NCBI RefSeq assembly: GCF_026222555.1
Contig: NZ_CP098511.1
Span: forward strand, 3,515,501 to 3,579,500
Length of the DNA stretch: 64,000 bases
From: Aquimarina sp. ERC-38
GTDB lineage: Bacteria > Bacteroidota > Bacteroidia > Flavobacteriales > Flavobacteriaceae
Direction: 5' to 3'
The position numbers and the translations under genes were made by a program. The notes under the pieces are model-generated. The model did not search any database. It saw only the letters and a list, made by a program, of their open reading frames with translations, and was not told the origin of the DNA. Shown here piece by piece: positions 9,601 through 18,529 of the stretch (within the stretch, counting starts at the first letter, position 1; every line of letters starts with the position of its first letter).

Positions 9601-9618
9601 CGACAAAGGTATCCTTAT

Positions 9619-9651
9619 AATTCAGAATTCAGAATTCAGAATTCAGAATTT
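9619..9651. repeat. Short tandem repeat (AATTCAG) between rnpB and dnaX
   Basis: Four and a half back-to-back copies of the 7 bp unit AATTCAG, between the rnpB 5' end and dnaX, which are divergently transcribed. It lies in or next to the rnpB promoter region. Perfect short repeats such as this are prone to slippage, so copy number may vary between strains and change promoter spacing. Confidence 0.85.
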
Positions 9652-9726
9652 TTAAAATGTTAATAACTTACCAGAAAAACCAATAGGTATATTTAAAAAT
9701 CAAACTTCAATTTTTAACTTTGTTTT

Positions 9727-11547
9727 ATGGAGCATTTTATCGTTTCTGCAAGAAAATACAGGCCTCAAACTTTTGAAGATGTTGTTGGACAGCAAGCAAT
9801 TACCAATACTTTATTAAATGCTATAAAAAACGATCACCTCGCGCAGGCATTGTTGTTTACGGGTCCACGTGGTGTTGGTAAAACCTCCTGTGCCCGTATT
9901 CTAGCAAAAACTATTAACCAAGACGGTACTACCCAAGAAGATGAAGATTTTGCCTTTAATATTTTTGAGTTGGATGCGGCTTCTAACAACTCGGTGGATG
10001 ATATCCGTAGTTTGATCGAGCAGGTTCGTATTCCGCCGCAGGTGGGAACCTATAAAGTATATATTATAGATGAGGTACATATGCTTTCGCAAGCAGCTTT
10101 CAATGCCTTTTTAAAAACTTTAGAAGAACCTCCAAAACATGCTATTTTTATTTTAGCTACTACAGAGAAACATAAAATTATTCCGACCATTCTCTCCCGT
10201 TGTCAGATTTTTGACTTTAAAAGGATTACGGTTACTGAAGCTAAAAACCACTTATTGAAGGTGGCTGAAAGCGAAGGTATTGAAGCTGATGAAGAAGCTC
10301 TTCATATAATTGCACAGAAAGCGGATGGTGCTATGCGGGACGCACTTTCTATATTTGACCGGGTGGTTAGTTATAGCGGGAAAAAATTAACGCGACAAGC
10401 AGTTACGGAGAACCTTAATGTTCTGGATTACGAAACTTATTTTGTTACCACGGATTTATTGCTTTCTAATAACATTCCGCAGTTACTACTTTCTTTTAAC
10501 GAAGTACTTAGCAAAGGTTTTGACGGACATCATTTTATTGCCGGATTAGCGTCCCACTTTCGTGATTTATTAGTTTGTAAGAACCCAGAAACTATTAAAC
10601 TTCTGGAAGTTGGAGATCAGACTAAAAAGAAGTATTACGAACAATCCAAAGAAGCAGACACTTCTTTCTTACTTAAAGGAATTAATTTAGCCAATGATTG
10701 CGATCTAAAGTATAAATCCAGTCGAAACCAAAGACTCTTAGTCGAATTATGCCTGATGCAATTAGCCTCTATTACCCAACCTGGTTATGGAGAAAAAAAA
10801 AAGGATGATGCCTACATAATTCCAGCAAGTTACTTTCGAAACAATAAAGTTAAAGGAATTGAGAAAACGAAGGAAGTTTTATCAGAAGAAAGACTTGATA
10901 AAAAAGAGTCGATTATCTCTGAACAGCAAGAAGCAGTTGTACTAAGTGAACCCAAAGTATCCTACAGTGAGAACGTAGAAAAACCAAAACCTATGGAAAA
11001 TCAAGTAGTATCGGTACCAACGCAAGAAGTGGCTCCTTCAATCGTACCGCAAAAAGTTATTAATCCAGCAAATCTTTCTGTAAATAAAAAGAAAACTTCC
11101 GGTTTGTCTTTGAGTAGCATTCGGAAAAAAAAAGAGCACCAAAACAGTAAAGTACAAGAAATTGTTGACCCAAGAAATCTTCCTGAAAAGGAATTTACTG
11201 AAACAGACCTTAAAAATGCATGGCTTACTTATGGTAAGATGCAGGAACGAAAGGGTGAAATGATCGTAGGTTCTATGTTTGCTATGAATATCCCGGAAAA
11301 AAATGGCAATCAAATTATTTTAGAACTTCCTAATCATTCCATGAAAGCGGATTTGGAACAAATTCAAAACTCCTTTTTACAATACATTTACAAGGAGTTA
11401 AATAATTATAAGGTTGAACTTGTTATTAATGTAAATGAAGAAGTTTCTAAAAAATACGCTTTTACCCCGCAGGATAAATATGAAAAACTAAAAGAAAAAA
11501 ATCCTTTGATCGATAAACTTAGATCTGAATTCGATTTGGATATTTAA
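9727..11547 (+). CDS. dnaX: DNA polymerase III subunit gamma/tau
   Basis: The 606-residue clamp-loader ATPase that opens and loads the beta clamp. Walker A GPRGVGKTS is at about 45-53, ELDAASNNSVDD near 83, the DEVH box (VYIIDEVHML) near 113, SRC sensor region LSRCQIFDF near 157, and domain III follows to about 350. The four-cysteine zinc module that usually sits between Walker A and ELDAASN is absent here. The C-terminal tau part is low in complexity at 360-490, then folded near 495-600. A run of ten A at 10793-10802, codons 356-359, lies exactly at the end of domain III and could yield a short gamma form. A TAACTTTG box lies only 5 bp before the ATG. Confidence 0.95.
   Translation: MEHFIVSARKYRPQTFEDVVGQQAITNTLLNAIKNDHLAQALLFTGPRGVGKTSCARILAKTINQDGTTQEDEDFAFNIFELDAASNNSVDDIRSLIEQVRIPPQVGTYKVYIIDEVHMLSQAAFNAFLKTLEEPPKHAIFILATTEKHKIIPTILSRCQIFDFKRITVTEAKNHLLKVAESEGIEADEEALHIIAQKADGAMRDALSIFDRVVSYSGKKLTRQAVTENLNVLDYETYFVTTDLLLSNNIPQLLLSFNEVLSKGFDGHHFIAGLASHFRDLLVCKNPETIKLLEVGDQTKKKYYEQSKEADTSFLLKGINLANDCDLKYKSSRNQRLLVELCLMQLASITQPGYGEKKKDDAYIIPASYFRNNKVKGIEKTKEVLSEERLDKKESIISEQQEAVVLSEPKVSYSENVEKPKPMENQVVSVPTQEVAPSIVPQKVINPANLSVNKKKTSGLSLSSIRKKKEHQNSKVQEIVDPRNLPEKEFTETDLKNAWLTYGKMQERKGEMIVGSMFAMNIPEKNGNQIILELPNHSMKADLEQIQNSFLQYIYKELNNYKVELVINVNEEVSKKYAFTPQDKYEKLKEKNPLIDKLRSEFDLDI
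10792..10808 (+). promoter_or_regulatory. dnaX: Putative -1 slippage site for a gamma subunit in dnaX
   Basis: The in-frame reading is GAA AAA AAA AAG GAT GAT. A slip of -1 on the A10 run gives AAA GGA TGA, so translation would stop at 10806-10808 after about 360 residues, just after domain III. This is the size and place of the gamma form made by frameshifting in E. coli and by A9 slippage in Thermus. The product here is inferred, not observed. Confidence 0.55.
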
Positions 11548-11557
11548 CAGTAGTTAC

Positions 11558-11728
11558 CGGACTATTATAATATTAAAATCAAAACTGTAAAATTAGTTAC
11601 ATTTAAAAATACAAATTACTCTTAACAAAGTAAAAAGCAACCTCTTTATACTTTAAAATTCAGAATCACCTTATTTTACTATACTTTATGAACGCCTACT
11701 TGTTTTAGCCGGATACTGATAATTAAAT
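11558..11728 (+). repeat. MITE-like repeat, copy 1 (decayed)
   Basis: Fills most of the dnaX-miaE gap. It shares with the other copies the core AAAGTAAAAAGCAAC, a TACTTTAAA block, the CACCTTATTTTACTATACTTTAT segment in altered form, and the closing CCGGATACTGATAAT. The left end keeps only CCGGACTATTATAAT. No reading frame is present. This is the most diverged of the five copies. Confidence 0.55.
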
Positions 11729-11829
11729 GCTAGAAATCTTTAAATTTTAACTTCTAATTTTGAAGAGATAATAAAAAGAATAACTTCATTAACTTTGTAT
11801 GGTATCATGACCATTTAGACAGAAAAAAA

Positions 11830-12411
11830 ATGCTAGGATTACAACTACCTACGGATCCACGCTGGGTAAATATTGTAGAAAAAAATATTGATGAGATCTT
11901 GACAGATCATGCCTATTGTGAGCAAAAAGCAACTTCTACCGCAATATCTTTAATCGTAAGTTTTCCTGAATATACCGAATTGGTACAGGAAATGGTAAAA
12001 CTGGTTAAGGAAGAAATTAGCCATTTTAAAATGGTACATGACAAAATTCTACAACGCGGACAAGTTTTAGGCCGTGATCGTAAAGACGACTATGTACTAC
12101 GCTTATTAAAATTTTTTCCGAAAGGAGGTAGTCGGACAACTCAGCTAGTGCACCGTTTATTATATGCTGCGCTAATTGAAGCGCGAAGCTGTGAACGTTT
12201 TAAATTACTATCAGAAGAATTAAATGATAAAGAATTAGCCGAATTTTATAGAAATCTGATGGTGAGTGAAGCTAACCATTATACCATGTTTTTAAATTTT
12301 GCCAGGCAATACGGGGATCGAAAAGAAGTCGATCAAAAGTGGAAAGAGCTTTTAAAATTTGAGGCTGAAATTATGGAAAGCCTTAGTACTTCAGAAAGCA
12401 TACACGGGTAG
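11830..12411 (+). CDS. miaE: tRNA-(ms2io6A)-hydroxylase MiaE
   Basis: 193-residue ferritin-like diiron hydroxylase that oxidises the isopentenyl group of ms2i6A at position 37 of tRNAs. Visible diiron ligands are E32 of CEQKA, the EEISHF motif (ExxH) near 70-75, the ARSCERF glutamate near 120 and the SEANHY motif (ExxH) near 152-157. The opening MLGLQLPTDPRWVNI is characteristic of the family. It stands alone, after the dnaX terminator region; a TAACTTTG promoter-like box lies at 11790-11797. Confidence 0.9.
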   Translation: MLGLQLPTDPRWVNIVEKNIDEILTDHAYCEQKATSTAISLIVSFPEYTELVQEMVKLVKEEISHFKMVHDKILQRGQVLGRDRKDDYVLRLLKFFPKGGSRTTQLVHRLLYAALIEARSCERFKLLSEELNDKELAEFYRNLMVSEANHYTMFLNFARQYGDRKEVDQKWKELLKFEAEIMESLSTSESIHG

Positions 12412-12506
12412 TTACTTTAGAATACTACCGTTCATAAATCCCATTATTTTATTAGACGTTACACTTATGGAACAAGAAATGAAAAATATATATTAGGCAT
12501 TTTTCA

Positions 12507-12534
12507 GAGAGTGTAAACTGTACTCTTCTCAGGT
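12507..12534. repeat. Lone IS256-like terminal inverted repeat
   Basis: GAGAGTGTAAACTGTACTCT at 12507-12526 matches 19 of 20 bases with the outer right end of the IS256 element at 57-58 kb, read inward. No transposase remnant is next to it, so it is an orphan end, or a chance or target-site similarity. It lies in the miaE to YhhN-like intergenic gap. Confidence 0.45.
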
Positions 12535-12623
12535 AAACTATTCTATTATTTACTTTTTAAACGTAAATAATTTATTGTTTATTATTTTTTTATATCTTTA
12601 TCGTCCCCAAAACTGAGAGTACC

Positions 12624-13331
12624 ATGATGAAGAATTTGACTATTACTAAAGCTATTCTTTATACTTCTTTTATTATAACTTTTGTCATATCAGGCTTTTT
12701 TGACAAAACCTTACTTCAACTGGTAATGCCAATGGTTTTGATAGCGATCATTATCGACTACCTCTATAAAAATTCTAATATTAACCTTTATGCTGTTTTA
12801 GGTTTGATCTCACTTATTTTTACTGATTATTTTCTATATGTCGATATCGTATCACATTTTTCTAAAATTTGTATTTTCATTACAATCTATATGGTTTTAG
12901 CTGTTTATTCTTTACGGAAATATTTTAACCAGATTCAGATACAGTTCTTTAAAATGATCTCCTGGTCGCTGATCATTAGTCTTTTACTTATTATATATCT
13001 AATCTTTTCCGTTTCAGAACTTGTTATTCATATGCTTCCCGGATCATTGCCATATATTTTGATTTCAGTTGTTGCTTTACTAACGTATATTGCTATTTCA
13101 TACTGCATTTATATTTCTGATTATTACAAGGGGGGCTTTCAATTAATTGTATCCGCTTCTCTATTATTATTATCTGTAACCTTATCTCCAATTAATGAAT
13201 TGTATTATCCAAGTGATTTATTTCTAGTACTGGTAACTTCTTCTCATATAGCGAGTTTAATTATTTATATGAATTTTATTAAAGAAACCGACCCGTTTGT
13301 CCCTTCTTCTTTGATTACTAAATTTATTTAA
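12624..13331 (+). CDS. Polytopic membrane protein, YhhN/TMEM86-like
   Basis: 235 residues with about eight membrane helices evenly spread over the whole length and very short loops. The layout and the TDYFLY segment near helix three recall the YhhN family (lysoplasmalogenases, TMEM86), but the match is weak and no catalytic residue can be checked. A TTT-rich leader precedes the ATG at 12624; an adjacent ATG one codon downstream is possible. It is a single gene between miaE and the PPOX-fold gene. Confidence 0.55.
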   Translation: MMKNLTITKAILYTSFIITFVISGFFDKTLLQLVMPMVLIAIIIDYLYKNSNINLYAVLGLISLIFTDYFLYVDIVSHFSKICIFITIYMVLAVYSLRKYFNQIQIQFFKMISWSLIISLLLIIYLIFSVSELVIHMLPGSLPYILISVVALLTYIAISYCIYISDYYKGGFQLIVSASLLLLSVTLSPINELYYPSDLFLVLVTSSHIASLIIYMNFIKETDPFVPSSLITKFI

Positions 13332-13435
13332 ATTCTTTTTGTATTACCTTACGTATTGCAGTAGTAAATTTGCGGATAGTATACATGCTATACGTGGATA
13401 ACTCCTAATTTTATAATACATTAAAATATAAAGTT

Positions 13436-13936
13436 ATGAGCGTACAAAATTTAAAGGATGAAGAAGCCTGGAAAAAACTAGAAGAGTTAGCTAAAGATAT
13501 TGACTTTGCTATGATGGAAACTAATCTGGGAGGACGTCCTTCTCATATTATTCCGATGAGTACTAAGGAAGTTGACCAAGAAGGTAGCATTTGGTTTTTA
13601 AGTAATAGAAATAGCGAACACAACGCACATATACATTCTGATAATGATATACAATTGATTTATTCTAAACCTGGAGCAATGGAATATATGGTAGTCTATG
13701 GTAAAGCATTTATCTATACGGATCAGGAAACCATTGCCCGTTTTTATGAACAAAGTGATGAAGCCTGGTTTGATGGGGTAAATGATCCAAATGCCAGTGC
13801 TATCAAGGTAGTACCGGAAAAGGCAAATTACTGGGATACCGAAGGCGGTAAATTGGCTTCATTGGTAAAAAAAGGTATCGGAGCCATTACTGGAAATAAG
13901 CAAGATGTAGGTGTGGAAGGCGAACTTCAAATCTAA
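13436..13936 (+). CDS. Pyridoxamine 5'-phosphate oxidase-family (general stress protein 26-like)
   Basis: 166 residues with a split beta-barrel, FMN-binding PPOX fold. Typical stretches are FAMMETNLGGRPSHIIPMS near 23-41, IWFLSNRNSEHNAHI near 52-66, the YSKPGAMEYMVVYGKA strand pair, and a W-F-D-G segment near 119. Members of this group bind flavin or F420 and are often stress induced. The C-terminus GEGELQI-like tail (GVEGELQI) is usual for the flavobacterial form. The substrate is unknown. A strong terminator follows at 14056-14105. Confidence 0.82.
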   Translation: MSVQNLKDEEAWKKLEELAKDIDFAMMETNLGGRPSHIIPMSTKEVDQEGSIWFLSNRNSEHNAHIHSDNDIQLIYSKPGAMEYMVVYGKAFIYTDQETIARFYEQSDEAWFDGVNDPNASAIKVVPEKANYWDTEGGKLASLVKKGIGAITGNKQDVGVEGELQI

Positions 13937-14055
13937 AAAATAACCAGTAGAATAATTTTACAAATTTTAAATATATTTGATAAACCGAATAGCTACCAGG
14001 TTTTAAACCAATCTGTTAATCCTATAGTAGGTTTTAATATTGTTTTATATACCAG

Positions 14056-14105
14056 AAAAGCTTTCTAAAATAGTGCTTTGCACTTAAATTTTAGAAAGCT
14101 TTTTT
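14056..14105 (+). terminator. Intrinsic terminator after the PPOX-fold gene
   Basis: Stem AAAAGCTTTCTAAAAT pairs with ATTTTAGAAAGCTTTT across an inner AGTGC-TTT-GCACT hairpin, and is followed by a T run. It sits 120 bp after the stop codon. Confidence 0.85.
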
Positions 14106-14127
14106 GTTTTACTTCTGGTAATGCCAA

Positions 14128-14255
14128 TTATAAAATATCTATCCCTGCTTGCGCAACATTGTGGTCATCCTCCACTGTACTGCCGCTCACCCCGATGACT
14201 CTTAAATTTCTCCTTTTTTATTTTTGATGGGAATCTCTTTTGAACCACTGTCTAC
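14128..14255 (-). pseudogene. Decayed GlcG/HbpS-family gene, C-terminal remnant
   Basis: On the minus strand one frame reads VDSGSKEIPIKNKKGEI then stops; the next frame reads RVIGVSGSTVEDDHNVAQAG and ends IDIL before TAA at 14128. Together these recreate the conserved end of GlcG/HbpS heme-binding-like proteins (a G-G-x-P-I ... GxIGVSG ... ED motif). A one-base frameshift breaks the join and the N-terminal half is missing. It lies just downstream of menE on the same strand. Confidence 0.6.
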
Positions 14256-14274
14256 CACGCAAGCTTTAGTTTAC

Positions 14275-15384
14275 TCATTTAATTAATTCCAACGTTTGTT
14301 TACGCTGAACTTTACCAGTTTCGGTTTGTACAAATTGAGGAATACAATAAATTTCTTTAGGAATCTGATATTTAGTAAGGGTACTTACATTGTCAATAGC
14401 TTCTTTTAACCTTTCTATATTTTTGGGTCGATCAAAATCTTCCACTACTATAATTAGTCGGTCCCCTAACTTAGGATCAGGTAAAGAACTGATAAAAAAT
14501 CGATGCGAAATGATTTTTTGTAATTTTACTTCGATTTCTTCTGGATATAATTTGATACCTCCACTATTAATTACGTTATCAAATCTTCCTTTAAGCAGGA
14601 ACTTCTTATAGGATTTAAGTTCAACCACATCATTCGTGATAATGGTATCATAACTTAATTGCGGTGCTTTAATAATCAGGCATTTTCGATTGTCTACGGA
14701 AAGAGTAATATCCGGAAGCGCTTTAAAATAAGAAATTTCCTTTTTTTCTTTCTTCTTCGGGTTTAATCTTCTTGCTGCAATATGAGAAACCGTTTCCGTC
14801 ATTCCATAAGTCTCAAAAACCTTGGTTTTAATACCCTGAACCAGATCAATCAAAGGAACTGATACTCTCCCCCCTCCTACAATCAATTTTTTTATCAGAT
14901 GTAACCGATTTAAAGAGTTATCCAATTGCAAGGGTACCATGGCACAAAAATCATAATGTTTATAAAGAGTATCCATCGGATTTACCTTGGGGGTTACAAT
15001 ATCCAGGTTCCAGCCTAGAACGATAGCTCTTACCAGCATCATTTTACCAGCAATATAATTGGCTGATAAGCAAAGTAAAGCCGTTGTTTGCTCCTGCACT
15101 TTAAAAAACCTACCGGTAGCCTTAGCACTATTGATCATGTGGCGTTTGTAGACTTCTATCTCCTTCGGAGTACCTGTAGAACCCGAAGTTTTCACATTAA
15201 TATAAGGATTGGGATGAATCCATTCTAATAGAAATCTACCTACTTCCTGCTCATGTATTTCTCCCTCATTAATCAATTGTTCGGCTATTTTTTTTGCATT
15301 AGTACCGGTAAAGGATTTTCCCTGAACGATACAATCCGGGTGAATTGTAGGAACGAAAAAATTTTCTTTTGCCGCCATATTCAA
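14275..15384 (-). CDS. menE: o-Succinylbenzoate--CoA ligase (AMP-binding)
   Basis: 369-residue ANL-family adenylating enzyme that activates o-succinylbenzoate with CoA in menaquinone synthesis. The phosphate-binding loop TSGSTGTPKEIEV is at about 65-77, YGMTETVSH near 193-201, and the C-terminal lysine segment TGKVQRKQ near 355-362. It is shorter than proteobacterial MenE (about 450), as is common for the flavobacterial form, which lacks part of the N-terminal subdomain. The start at 15384 has a second ATG two codons inside. The assignment is supported by menC and menA nearby on the same strand. Confidence 0.88.
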   Translation of the reverse strand: MNMAAKENFFVPTIHPDCIVQGKSFTGTNAKKIAEQLINEGEIHEQEVGRFLLEWIHPNPYINVKTSGSTGTPKEIEVYKRHMINSAKATGRFFKVQEQTTALLCLSANYIAGKMMLVRAIVLGWNLDIVTPKVNPMDTLYKHYDFCAMVPLQLDNSLNRLHLIKKLIVGGGRVSVPLIDLVQGIKTKVFETYGMTETVSHIAARRLNPKKKEKKEISYFKALPDITLSVDNRKCLIIKAPQLSYDTIITNDVVELKSYKKFLLKGRFDNVINSGGIKLYPEEIEVKLQKIISHRFFISSLPDPKLGDRLIIVVEDFDRPKNIERLKEAIDNVSTLTKYQIPKEIYCIPQFVQTETGKVQRKQTLELIK

Positions 15385-15439
15385 AAATCAAAGATTACCC
15401 AGAAAATAAAGTTAAGCCTGCGTAAAATTTTTGTTAAAT

Positions 15440-16402
15440 CTAATCTTCGGTTATTATGTTTTTAGGTGGAATAATTCCTTTGTAATTCATTGTGGATGTA
15501 AAATGCGGAGGCTTTATTACTTTTCCAGTTAGTTTTTCTTTCCAATGATTCCATTTGTATTTTTTTGCCATGATAAATAAGAAAATTGGATATACTACAA
15601 AAACCGGAAGAATTAATTCAGATAAGGTTGCAGGTTCTCCTACGCTTTTAAAAATAGCATCTGTTTGCAAAGCTGAATATTCTGCGGTAACTAGAGTTGC
15701 TGCTAAGAAATTATTTCCTAAATGAAAACCTAATGCCAGTTCCATACCTTCATCCATTAAGGTCATAATTCCTAAAAGTAAACCGGTACCGATATAAAAT
15801 ATCATGACAATAGGCCCTAGTTCTGCTACTTCAGGGTTAGCTGAATGAAAAACCCCAAATAATACGGAGGTAATGATTAAAGGCATCCACCTGTTCTTTA
15901 AAGCAATACCAATTTGTTGCATTAAAAACCCTCTAAAAAGATATTCTTCCAGACCTATTTGAAAAGGAAACAAAACCAAACTAATGACTACTAATATAAT
16001 AAAGTTAAGGGGTTTAAATTGCAATTCATACGCTTCAGGTTCTATAAAATAGCCTATGATAAAAGAAACTACCGTAAAAATAAAAACCATTGCAAATCCA
16101 AAAAAGATTCGGGAAAAATCTACTTTACTTCGAGAGGTAGTTAAGGATAAGATACTTCGCTCATGTAAATACTTCACTAATAAAAAAAGCAAAATTAGTA
16201 GTAAGGCAAAAGGAGCTAAATTTAAAATTAGCGATAAGTTTTTAGGTATTTTTTTTAATAGAGCATAGGCTTGTTCCATATCGCCCGGGTCAGAAATAAG
16301 AAAAGCTACCAGGTTTAAAATAAAAATTCCGCTAGTAATCAGAATCGTTACGATAACTTTCCAGGGAGTATTATCCCCTTTATACGCTTGTGCTATAAAC
16401 AT
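15440..16402 (-). CDS. CPBP family intramembrane glutamic protease
   Basis: 320 residues with about eight membrane helices. The CPBP/Abi motifs are clear: EEYLFRGFL (EExxxR) near 173-181, FGVFHS (FxxxH) near 205-210 and a third HLGNNF (HxxxN) near 248-253. The family includes Rce1-type CAAX proteases and many bacterial members of unknown substrate. It ends 55 bp before menE and starts 3 bp after the menC stop, so it belongs to the menaquinone operon by position, though no role in that pathway is known. Confidence 0.85.
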   Translation of the reverse strand: MFIAQAYKGDNTPWKVIVTILITSGIFILNLVAFLISDPGDMEQAYALLKKIPKNLSLILNLAPFALLLILLFLLVKYLHERSILSLTTSRSKVDFSRIFFGFAMVFIFTVVSFIIGYFIEPEAYELQFKPLNFIILVVISLVLFPFQIGLEEYLFRGFLMQQIGIALKNRWMPLIITSVLFGVFHSANPEVAELGPIVMIFYIGTGLLLGIMTLMDEGMELALGFHLGNNFLAATLVTAEYSALQTDAIFKSVGEPATLSELILPVFVVYPIFLFIMAKKYKWNHWKEKLTGKVIKPPHFTSTMNYKGIIPPKNIITED

Positions 16403-16405
16403 AAA

Positions 16406-17449
16406 CTACAATTTTAAGATGTTAGTTGACCACTTTTTATTAGGATCGTATCCCAACGTGCCATTTTTTATATAAAGCGGACTATCAATATTATTAGTAT
16501 ATAAGCCTCCGGTACCTAAACCCTGCGGCATGTTATTTTGTAAGGTATAAGTATATCGCGCTATGGCATTCAACCCCACGTTACTTTCTAACGCACTGGT
16601 TACCCACCATCCTATCTTTAATCGGGTGGTATTTTCAATCCATTGATTTGTACCTTTTATCCCTCCGATAAGGCTCGGTTTCAAAATAATATACTGGGGT
16701 TGTATAGTTTCCAGTAGTGTTTGCTGAGATTTCTTATCTAATACTCCGATCAACTCTTCGTCTAGAGCGATAGGCAAAGGCGTTTCTGCACAAAGTCTTT
16801 GCATCTCTTTAATTTGCCTGGGTTTAATAGGTTGTTCTATACTATGCAGTTGATATTGACTCAATTGTTTTAGTTTCTCTATGGCTTCGGATGGATTAAA
16901 GGCTCCGTTTGCATCTACCCGCAATTCAATTTGATTTGCACTAAAGTTAAAACGAATACTCTCTAATAAAGCTAATTCTTTTTTAAAATCAATAGCACCA
17001 ATTTTCATTTTAATACAAGAAAATCCTTCTTCTAGTTTTTGGCTAATTTGTTCTTTCATAAACGCTTTATCTCCCATCCAGATTAACCCGTTAATAGGAA
17101 TGTTTTCTTTTCCTTCTGAAAAAGAAGAAGGAAACAAGTCATAAGAATGTTTGCTTTGTAAAGAAGAAAAAGCCATCTCGACTCCAAATTGGATACTGGG
17201 ATAATCAAGTAGCTGCTCCCATAATTGATCTTTACCCAAATCAATATTTTTACAAACCCATTGTAACTTTTCTTCGTAGCCAGGTACATCATCCATACTT
17301 AAGCCTCTTAAGATACCACATTCCCCTATACCCTCCTTATCACCATCTTTAAGCAATAAAAACCAAGTCTCCTTTGTTTTCAATACTCCCCGGGATGTAC
17401 CGCTAGGCCTTTTAAATTTTAAAACATATTTTTGATAAGCTGCGGTCAT
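16406..17449 (-). CDS. menC: o-Succinylbenzoate synthase
   Basis: 347-residue enolase-superfamily dehydratase that makes o-succinylbenzoate from SHCHC. The barrel lysine pair KMKIG (KxK) is near 148-152, metal ligands are in RVDANGAF near 177-184, SIEQPI near 199-204 and ALDEEL near 228-233, and the second catalytic lysine is in YIILKPSLIGG near 253. The ligand set D-E-D is intact. It is the first gene of a tight minus-strand unit with the CPBP protease (3 bp apart), with menA 126 bp upstream. Confidence 0.92.
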   Translation of the reverse strand: MTAAYQKYVLKFKRPSGTSRGVLKTKETWFLLLKDGDKEGIGECGILRGLSMDDVPGYEEKLQWVCKNIDLGKDQLWEQLLDYPSIQFGVEMAFSSLQSKHSYDLFPSSFSEGKENIPINGLIWMGDKAFMKEQISQKLEEGFSCIKMKIGAIDFKKELALLESIRFNFSANQIELRVDANGAFNPSEAIEKLKQLSQYQLHSIEQPIKPRQIKEMQRLCAETPLPIALDEELIGVLDKKSQQTLLETIQPQYIILKPSLIGGIKGTNQWIENTTRLKIGWWVTSALESNVGLNAIARYTYTLQNNMPQGLGTGGLYTNNIDSPLYIKNGTLGYDPNKKWSTNILKL

Positions 17450-17575
17450 TATTTTATGAACTACGATTATTTTATTTTTAAATTAACTTAAATATGTGAT
17501 GTATTTACAGCATTTCCTGTTTTTCTATATAAGCGATATAACACATATATTTACTATAAGTATTGGTATTTACCA

Positions 17576-18529
17576 TTAAAGTGTTACTGTTAATATTTGA
17601 CTCAAACTAAATAAAATAGCTAATAAAAAGGTACTCAATGCCACTTTTTTAAGTTCGGGATCAAATTGTATTGGTTCTTCTATTTTATAAACCGTCCATA
17701 GATGTTTCAGTAGAGGGATAAAAGCTAGAAATGTAATTAATTCTATCAATTTTGATCCGGTAACTATATAAAAAATAAGAAAGGATACCATTGCGATAAT
17801 TAATAACGAATAATGGTATAATTTAGCTTTATGTCTGCCCAACTGTACTACTAGAGTATTTTTACCCGCTTTAGCATCATTATGTAAATCTCTCATATTG
17901 TTCAAATTAAGAACAGCTGTACTTAAACAACCTATGGTTATAGCCGGAGCAGTGATAATTATAGGAACCTCTTTTTGAAAAAGAAAATAACATCCCAGAA
18001 CACTAACCAAACCAAAAAATATAAATACGAATACATCTCCTAACCCCTTATAGCCATAGGCAGAAGTACCGACAGTGTATTTAATAGCAGCTATAATTGC
18101 AATAACCCCAAGTACAAAGAAAAAAAGGGAATAACCAATATTTGTATTTTTAAAAGACAAATAAATCAGATATATGGCACTAAGCATGGTTAAAATAGAA
18201 GTAATAATTATAGCGATCTTCATTTGACTATCTGTAATTATTCCACTTTGTAAAGCGCGCATGGGTCCGATTCTATCCTCATTATCCGTACCCTTAACAC
18301 CATCCCCGTAATCATTGGCAAAGTTGGATAAAACTTGTAAGCCTAGAGTAGTTATGATTGCCATCCAAAATATAGGAGAACTATAAAAAGGAGTTTCTAA
18401 CTTTTGGTTGAGATAATCCAACTGAAATTTGGAGTATGAACCTAAAACCGAACCTATCAATATACCGGCTATGGATAAAGGTAAAGTGCGTAACCTGGCA
18501 GCAGTAATCCAGGCTTTCAATTTTTGCAT
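17576..18529 (-). CDS. menA: 1,4-Dihydroxy-2-naphthoate polyprenyltransferase
   Basis: 317-residue UbiA-family integral membrane prenyltransferase making demethylmenaquinone. Prenyl diphosphate and Mg binding motifs are NFANDYGDGVKGTDN near 68-82 (NDxxDxxxD) and DLHNDAKAGKNT near 212-223. Eight or nine membrane helices follow the N-terminal ITAARLRTLPLSIAG. It lies upstream of menC-CPBP-menE on the same strand, so the four genes likely form a menaquinone-maturation cluster. Confidence 0.93.
   Translation of the reverse strand: MQKLKAWITAARLRTLPLSIAGILIGSVLGSYSKFQLDYLNQKLETPFYSSPIFWMAIITTLGLQVLSNFANDYGDGVKGTDNEDRIGPMRALQSGIITDSQMKIAIIITSILTMLSAIYLIYLSFKNTNIGYSLFFFVLGVIAIIAAIKYTVGTSAYGYKGLGDVFVFIFFGLVSVLGCYFLFQKEVPIIITAPAITIGCLSTAVLNLNNMRDLHNDAKAGKNTLVVQLGRHKAKLYHYSLLIIAMVSFLIFYIVTGSKLIELITFLAFIPLLKHLWTVYKIEEPIQFDPELKKVALSTFLLAILFSLSQILTVTL

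Noticed and set aside
11761..11797. Complete promoter for miaE
   Set aside because: Only the TAACTTTG box is convincing; the nearest TTG is at 27 bp rather than 19 bp.
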